Source: Variovorax beijingensis (GTDB lineage: Bacteria; Pseudomonadota; Gammaproteobacteria; Burkholderiales; Burkholderiaceae_C). From it: 64,000 nucleotides of DNA. The position numbers and the translations under genes are program-made. Numbering within the stretch: position 1 is the stretch's first letter; each line of letters begins with the position of its first letter. The notes below the pieces were generated by a model. That model saw nothing but the letters and a program-made list of their open reading frames with translations. It had not been told where the DNA came from and did not search any database. The DNA lies in NCBI RefSeq assembly GCF_003951285.1, contig NZ_RXFQ01000014.1:62001-126000 (forward strand). Reading direction: 5' to 3'. This document shows positions 60,458 through 64,000 of this stretch, piece after piece.

Positions 60458-61476
60458 CCAGCAGCGGGAGTGCCGAGGCCGCCCTGCGGCGCGATGCCGC
60501 CGAGGCGCGATCGATGCTCGTGTTCTCGCTCGAACCCGACGAGCCGCTCGGGCGGGCGCTCGCGGATGCGCTGGACGTCCCGCTGTCGCCGCTGGAGGAA
60601 AGAGCCTTCCTCGATGGCGAGCGCAAGCTGCGCCCGCTGGTCGACCCGCGCGGCGCCGATGCCTATGTGGTTCAAAGCCTGCACGGTGGACCGGTGGAAA
60701 GCCCGCACGACAAGATATGCCGGCTTCTCATGTTCATCGCGACGCTCAAGGACCATGGCGCCGCGCGCGTGACCGCGGTCATTCCCTACCTGGCCTATGC
60801 GCGCAAGGACCGGCAGACCAAGCCGTTCGATCCGCTGGGCCTGCGTTGCCTGGCGCAGTGGCTGGAGTCGGCCGGCATGGCGCAACTCATCGTGCTGGAG
60901 GTGCACAACGTCGCCGCCTTCCAGAACGCGTTCCGTTGTCCCTTCATCCACCTGTCGGTGCACCATGCGTTCCGGCACGTGGCGGAGGACATCGCCGGCG
61001 GCGGCAGCCCGATCGCGGTCGCTTCTCCCGATCCGGGCGGCGTCAAGCGTGCCCTGCTGTGGCGCGAGGCGCTCGAGGAGCACCTGCGCGAGCCGGTGCG
61101 CTTCGCGATGATCGACAAGCGCCGCAGCGCCGGAACCCTGAGTGGGGGAGAGCTGGTCGCAGGCGAGGTGGCGGGCACGAACGTGCTGCTGCTGGACGAC
61201 CTGGTCGCCAGCGGCGAGACCCTGCTGCGCGGCGCCCGGGCGCTGCGCCTCTCGGGCGCGAAGAGCGTCACGGCGTTTGCCGCCCATGGGCTTTTTGTGG
61301 GGAACGCGCCGCAGACGCTGGCGGACGATGCGATTTCGAAGCTGGTCGTCAGCGACAGCATGACGCCGTTCCGGCTGCCGGCGCAGGGACCGTCCAGGGA
61401 GAAGCTGAGGGTCGTGTCGGCAGTGCCGCTGTTTGCGGAGGCGGTCCGTGCCAGCCACGTCGGCTGGCATCGGTAG
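60454..61476 (+). CDS. Ribose-phosphate pyrophosphokinase-like protein
   Basis: A 340-residue Prs-like protein; GTG 60454 has GGGGAG upstream. Motifs: FSLEPDEPLGRALADAL, AFLDGERKLRPLVDPRG (in place of the FxDGE loop), IPYLAYARKDRQTKPFDPLG, LEVHNVAAFQNAF, SPDPGGVKRA and the PRPP loop LLLDDLVASGETLLRGA. This one keeps more canonical residues than the protein at 53403-54356, so it may be active. It makes PRPP from ribose 5-phosphate and ATP in characterised relatives. Second PRPP-synthetase-like gene under an FNR-type box. Confidence 0.85.
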   Translation: MTSSGSAEAALRRDAAEARSMLVFSLEPDEPLGRALADALDVPLSPLEERAFLDGERKLRPLVDPRGADAYVVQSLHGGPVESPHDKICRLLMFIATLKDHGAARVTAVIPYLAYARKDRQTKPFDPLGLRCLAQWLESAGMAQLIVLEVHNVAAFQNAFRCPFIHLSVHHAFRHVAEDIAGGGSPIAVASPDPGGVKRALLWREALEEHLREPVRFAMIDKRRSAGTLSGGELVAGEVAGTNVLLLDDLVASGETLLRGARALRLSGAKSVTAFAAHGLFVGNAPQTLADDAISKLVVSDSMTPFRLPAQGPSREKLRVVSAVPLFAEAVRASHVGWHR

Positions 61477-61539
61477 CAGCCCGGCACCCGATGCAGGCCG
61501 CTCGATGACGGCCTCCTTCGAAGGTCCGGGAGGGCGGGA

Positions 61540-62193
61540 TCACTTCTTGCCGGCGTCTGCGGGGCGGGCGGCGCGCTTCATCGCTTCGGCAGTGCGCCGG
61601 GACAGGTCCGCTGCGGCGCGGGCTGCGTTGCGGGTCGCTTCCTCCGCCTTGTCGAGTGCTTCGCGCGTCGCCTGTGCGGCCTTCTCGGCCTCTTCCTTGC
61701 CCGACTGCGCGGCGCGCTGGACCGATTCCTCCGCCCTGGCGAGCGCCTCCCGGCTGGCAGTCACCGCCTTGGCGCTTTCCTCCTGGGCGGCGCGCGCGGC
61801 ATCCCTGGTTTCCTCAAGCGCCTTGCCACTGGATGCCGCGGTCTTCTCTTCCAGCCGCCGGGCCGCGTCGGCCGCCTTCTGCGCGGCCCGGCGGATGCCT
61901 TCGGCCAGCGCCTTCGACACCTTGCCCGCAGCGACCTTGCTCCTTTGCGCTGCGGCCTCGGCGGCATCGGCCGCCTTGCGGGCCGCCTTTTCAGCATCGC
62001 GCGCGCTCCGGGCGGCGGCATCGCGAGCCTTTTGGGCGCCGCCTTCCGGCGGGCTCAGCTGGGCGGGGGCGGTGTAGTCCTGGGCCAGCGCGGCGGGGGC
62101 GAATGCCGCGGCCCCCATGGCGATCGCGATCGGTGCGATCAGGGCGCGAACGACGCGATCCGTGGGAAAGAGGGGAAGGGTGTGGTGGGTCAT
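61540..62193 (-). CDS. Exported Ala-rich coiled-coil protein, 217 aa
   Basis: N-terminal signal peptide (residues ~15-38, ending AALAQD), then nearly pure Ala/Lys/Glu/Arg heptads to the C-terminus (for example KARDAAARSARDAEKAARKA). Such a single long helix is seen in Lpp-like spacers and phasin-like proteins, but the signal peptide argues for the periplasm. FNR-type box 62249-62262 with a consensus TAGAGT -10 (62226-62221) at exact class II distance. Confidence 0.72.
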   Translation of the reverse strand: MTHHTLPLFPTDRVVRALIAPIAIAMGAAAFAPAALAQDYTAPAQLSPPEGGAQKARDAAARSARDAEKAARKAADAAEAAAQRSKVAAGKVSKALAEGIRRAAQKAADAARRLEEKTAASSGKALEETRDAARAAQEESAKAVTASREALARAEESVQRAAQSGKEEAEKAAQATREALDKAEEATRNAARAAADLSRRTAEAMKRAARPADAGKK

Positions 62194-62248
62194 GGGATTC
62201 TCGGTGAAGCAGTGCGATCCACTCTAGGGACCTGATCGCGCGCTTCAG

Positions 62249-62262
62249 TTGCGCTGGATCAA
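62249..62262. promoter_or_regulatory. FNR-type box between coiled-coil and cytochrome genes
   Basis: TTGCGctggATCAA, identical to the hsp20 site. Minus: TAGAGT (62226-62221), start near 62214. Plus: 74 bp upstream of the cytochrome start, with no clear -10. Confidence 0.72.
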
Positions 62263-62335
62263 GCGGCGATCTTCGGCGGCGCGGAGGATGGGGTCTCGCC
62301 GCTGACGGTCGAACAGATAGACAGAGGAGTCTTCG

Positions 62336-62740
62336 ATGCGCCCCATGCTCGTTCCCGCGGATGGCTGCCTTGCGCAGCGCTTGCGGACATTGGCAGCGAT
62401 TGCCATGGCCCTCGTTTTCCTGCACGGCAGCCCGGCCCGGGCCCAGTCCCGCGGCGAGCTGCTCTACGACATGAACTGCATCGCCTGCCACAGCGAGAAG
62501 ATGCACTGGCGCAGCGCGAAGCTGGTCAATGACTGGGCCAGCCTCGAGGAGCAGGTGCGGCACTGGCAGCAGGCCGCCTCGCTCGGATGGAGCGATGAGG
62601 ATGTCATGGAGGTCGCCCGCTATCTCAATGAGCGCTTCTACGGCTTCGCGCCGAGGAACACGACGGGTGTGCTGGAGTCCCCGGTGCCAGCGCCATCCGC
62701 CGCGGGACCGACGCGGATTGCTCGGCCGGGTCGGCCTTGA
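62336..62740 (+). CDS. Small c-type cytochrome
   Basis: A 134-residue periplasmic protein: signal peptide to ~residue 36 (ALVFLHGSPARAQS), then one heme-binding CIACH (Cys48, Cys51, His52), SEKMHWRSAKLV and a C-terminal helix DVMEVARYLNERFYGF. GAGGAG precedes ATG 62336. A methionine as sixth ligand may be in the MHWR segment. Electron carrier of unknown partner; location suggests a link with anaerobic respiration. Confidence 0.85.
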   Translation: MRPMLVPADGCLAQRLRTLAAIAMALVFLHGSPARAQSRGELLYDMNCIACHSEKMHWRSAKLVNDWASLEEQVRHWQQAASLGWSDEDVMEVARYLNERFYGFAPRNTTGVLESPVPAPSAAGPTRIARPGRP

Positions 62741-62782
62741 GGTCCGTCGCTGCCTCGAGGCTTCGGCAACCTGGAGATGTGA

Positions 62783-63166
62783 ATGAAGCCCGTACCGATT
62801 CTTGCCGTTCCCTTCCTGGCTTTCCTGCTGAGCGGCTGCGCCGGCATGCATGCGCGCAATGAGGGCGCCACGCTCGTTGGGGCGTTTCGGGGCGCAGGGC
62901 TAGGCAGCGTGGCCGCCCGCGCCATGGACAAGGCCGATCGCCGCTAGGCGGCGCGTGCGCTCGAATCGCTCCCATTGGGCCAATCCGCGAACTGGCGCAA
63001 CCGCGAGACGGGCGACAGCTTCGTGCTCACGCCCACGCGCACTTTCGAGTATCTCGGCACCATTTGCCGGGACTTCACCGTGCAAGCCGTGGTCGGCGGC
63101 CGTGCCGACACCGCGCTCGGCAGCGCCTGCCGCCAGGACGGCGGCAGCTGGCGCATGTCCGGCTGA
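62783..63166 (+). pseudogene. Glycine-zipper surface-antigen lipoprotein with in-frame TAG
   Basis: ATG 62783 opens a lipoprotein signal (LAFLLSGC, lipobox cysteine at residue 19) and a glycine-zipper region (GATLVGAFRGAGLGSVAARA), then stops at TAG 62945-62947 after DKADRR. The same frame goes on without further stop through GQSANWRNRETGDSF, TPTRTFEYLG, CRDFTVQAVVGGRADTALG, and SACRQDGGSWRMSG, the second half of 17-kDa/RT0821-type surface antigens. A single C-to-T change of a CAG codon would explain it; sequencing error or readthrough are alternatives. Confidence 0.75.
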
Positions 63167-63238
63167 CAGCAAGCCCGACGCCCAGATGGCCGCGTCGCTT
63201 CCGGCGAGGCACCGGGCAGGCCACTCGACCGGCCGACC

Positions 63239-64000
63239 TCAGCGTTCGAGCCGCTCGATGCCGAGCGCCTTGAGCACGTACTTCTCGTAGATCGGTTCCG
63301 ACGTGCCGTTCTTCATCTTGTGCATGAAGTACTTCTCGAAGGCGATCTTGGCAAGATGGACCCACTTGCCTTTCTTGAACCAGTTCACGTTGCGCGGTGG
63401 GATCTGCGGCAGCGCCACGAAGGCGGCGCCCGTATCGCCCATGTCGGCCAGGCAGATCGCGTTCCACGTGCCCTTGGCATCGGCCGGACGGCCGGCGAGT
63501 TCGGCGGCGATGTTGTGCACGATGGCCGTGATCATGGTCTCGATCATGTAGCCGGTCTTCGGCGCACCGGTGGGCACGGGCGTCGCCTCGACGGGCGGGA
63601 TGGCCACGCAGACGCCGGCCGAGAAGATGTTGCGGTACTTCCTGCTGCGCTGGTATTCGTCGATCAGCACGAAGCCGCGCGGGTTGCACAGGCCCTCGAC
63701 CGCCGCGACCGCATCGACGCCCTTGAACGCCGGCAGCATCATGCTGAACTTGAAGGGCAACTCGTGCTCCTTCTTCGGCTGGCCGTGTTCGTCCATCTCG
63801 GTGACGAACATCCTGCCGGGCTCGACCCGCGTCACCTTGGCGTTGGTGATCCACTTGATGTCGTTGTTGCGGAACTCGCTCTCCAGCATCGATTTCGAGT
63901 CGCCCACGCCGCCCAGTCCCAGGTGGCCGATGTAGGGTTCGCTGGTCACGTAGGTGATCGGCACCTTGCTGCGCAGCTTGCGGCGCTTGAGGTCCGTGTT
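63239..64000 (-). CDS. sqr: SQR-like FAD/NAD(P)-dependent oxidoreductase, 5' end outside window
   Basis: The 253 C-terminal residues of a sulfide:quinone-oxidoreductase-type flavoprotein continue to the window edge in frame. PITYVTSEPYIGHLGLGGVG, DIKWITNAKVTRVEPG, NIFSAGVCVAIPPVEATPVPTGAPKTGYM (in part) and the C-terminal WVHLAKIAFEKYFMHKMKNG are typical of this branch. The catalytic cysteine of SQR in this part of the fold appears in GVCVAIPP. True sulfide oxidation or another quinone-linked reaction cannot be told apart without the N-terminal half. Confidence 0.82.
   Translation of the reverse strand, partial: NTDLKRRKLRSKVPITYVTSEPYIGHLGLGGVGDSKSMLESEFRNNDIKWITNAKVTRVEPGRMFVTEMDEHGQPKKEHELPFKFSMMLPAFKGVDAVAAVEGLCNPRGFVLIDEYQRSRKYRNIFSAGVCVAIPPVEATPVPTGAPKTGYMIETMITAIVHNIAAELAGRPADAKGTWNAICLADMGDTGAAFVALPQIPPRNVNWFKKGKWVHLAKIAFEKYFMHKMKNGTSEPIYEKYVLKALGIERLER

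Overview
The window is high-GC DNA from a facultatively anaerobic betaproteobacterium, most likely a member of the Comamonadaceae (Variovorax/Ramlibacter/Polaromonas-like). This rests on the protein flavour, the Nar/qNor type and the gene mix; no rRNA or other marker gene is present, so the assignment is inference. The dominant theme is life without oxygen. At least 23 sites of the FNR/Anr type (TTGAT-N4-ATCAA and variants) sit in front of genes over nearly the whole window.

Region 1 (1-20.5 kb) is nitrate and NO respiration. A quinol NO reductase (norB, cut by the window edge) follows a DUF2249 gene and has an FNR box upstream. Nearly all genes from 19.26 kb down to 2.76 kb lie on the minus strand in one long chain: narK1-narK2-narG-narH-narJ-narI-PPIase-carbonic anhydrase-nitronate monooxygenase-B12-dependent ribonucleotide reductase-nitroreductase-acyltransferase. 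Most stops and starts overlap (ATGA or GTGA), so the chain is probably read as one FNR-driven operon that supplies nitrate import, nitrate reduction, folding help and oxygen-independent dNTP synthesis. A YitT-type membrane protein and a hemerythrin-like protein diverge from narK1.

Region 2 (20.5-25.4 kb) looks like an unrelated insert: a class V aminotransferase, a glutamate-type ABC importer (binding protein and two permeases, no ATPase) and an IclR regulator. I see no FNR box there.

Region 3 (25.6-64 kb) is a dense island of short FNR-boxed units: hemerythrin, OsmC, an ornithine-carbamoyltransferase-like half protein, an ABC/FtsX/HlyD exporter, Hsp20, an adenylate-forming ligase, phosphoribosyltransferase, three universal stress proteins, a kinase-like protein, host-attachment protein, MgtC/DUF4010 protein, PHA synthase, P2-type cation ATPase, Na/Ca exchanger, NfeD protease plus slipin, thiolase, two divergent PRPP synthetases, a second-type FtsH, PEP synthase plus CBS protein, a cytochrome c and several tiny proteins. 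The content resembles the low-oxygen-activated (lxa) locus known from Burkholderia cenocepacia, here next to the nitrate operon. The left edge of a degraded IS5-type transposase and a broken exchanger fragment lie at 50.2-50.6 kb; a lipoprotein gene at 62.8 kb carries an in-frame TAG; the window ends in an SQR-like flavoprotein gene.

The most interesting new elements are (i) a candidate FNR-activated, strongly structured small RNA at 35418-35602 on the minus strand, with a -10 element at the right distance from an FNR box and a clear intrinsic terminator, and (ii) a set of genes whose start codon lies 41.5 bp from the centre of an FNR box, i.e. at the expected transcription start, predicting leaderless mRNAs in this regulon. 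No tRNA, rRNA or CRISPR array was seen.
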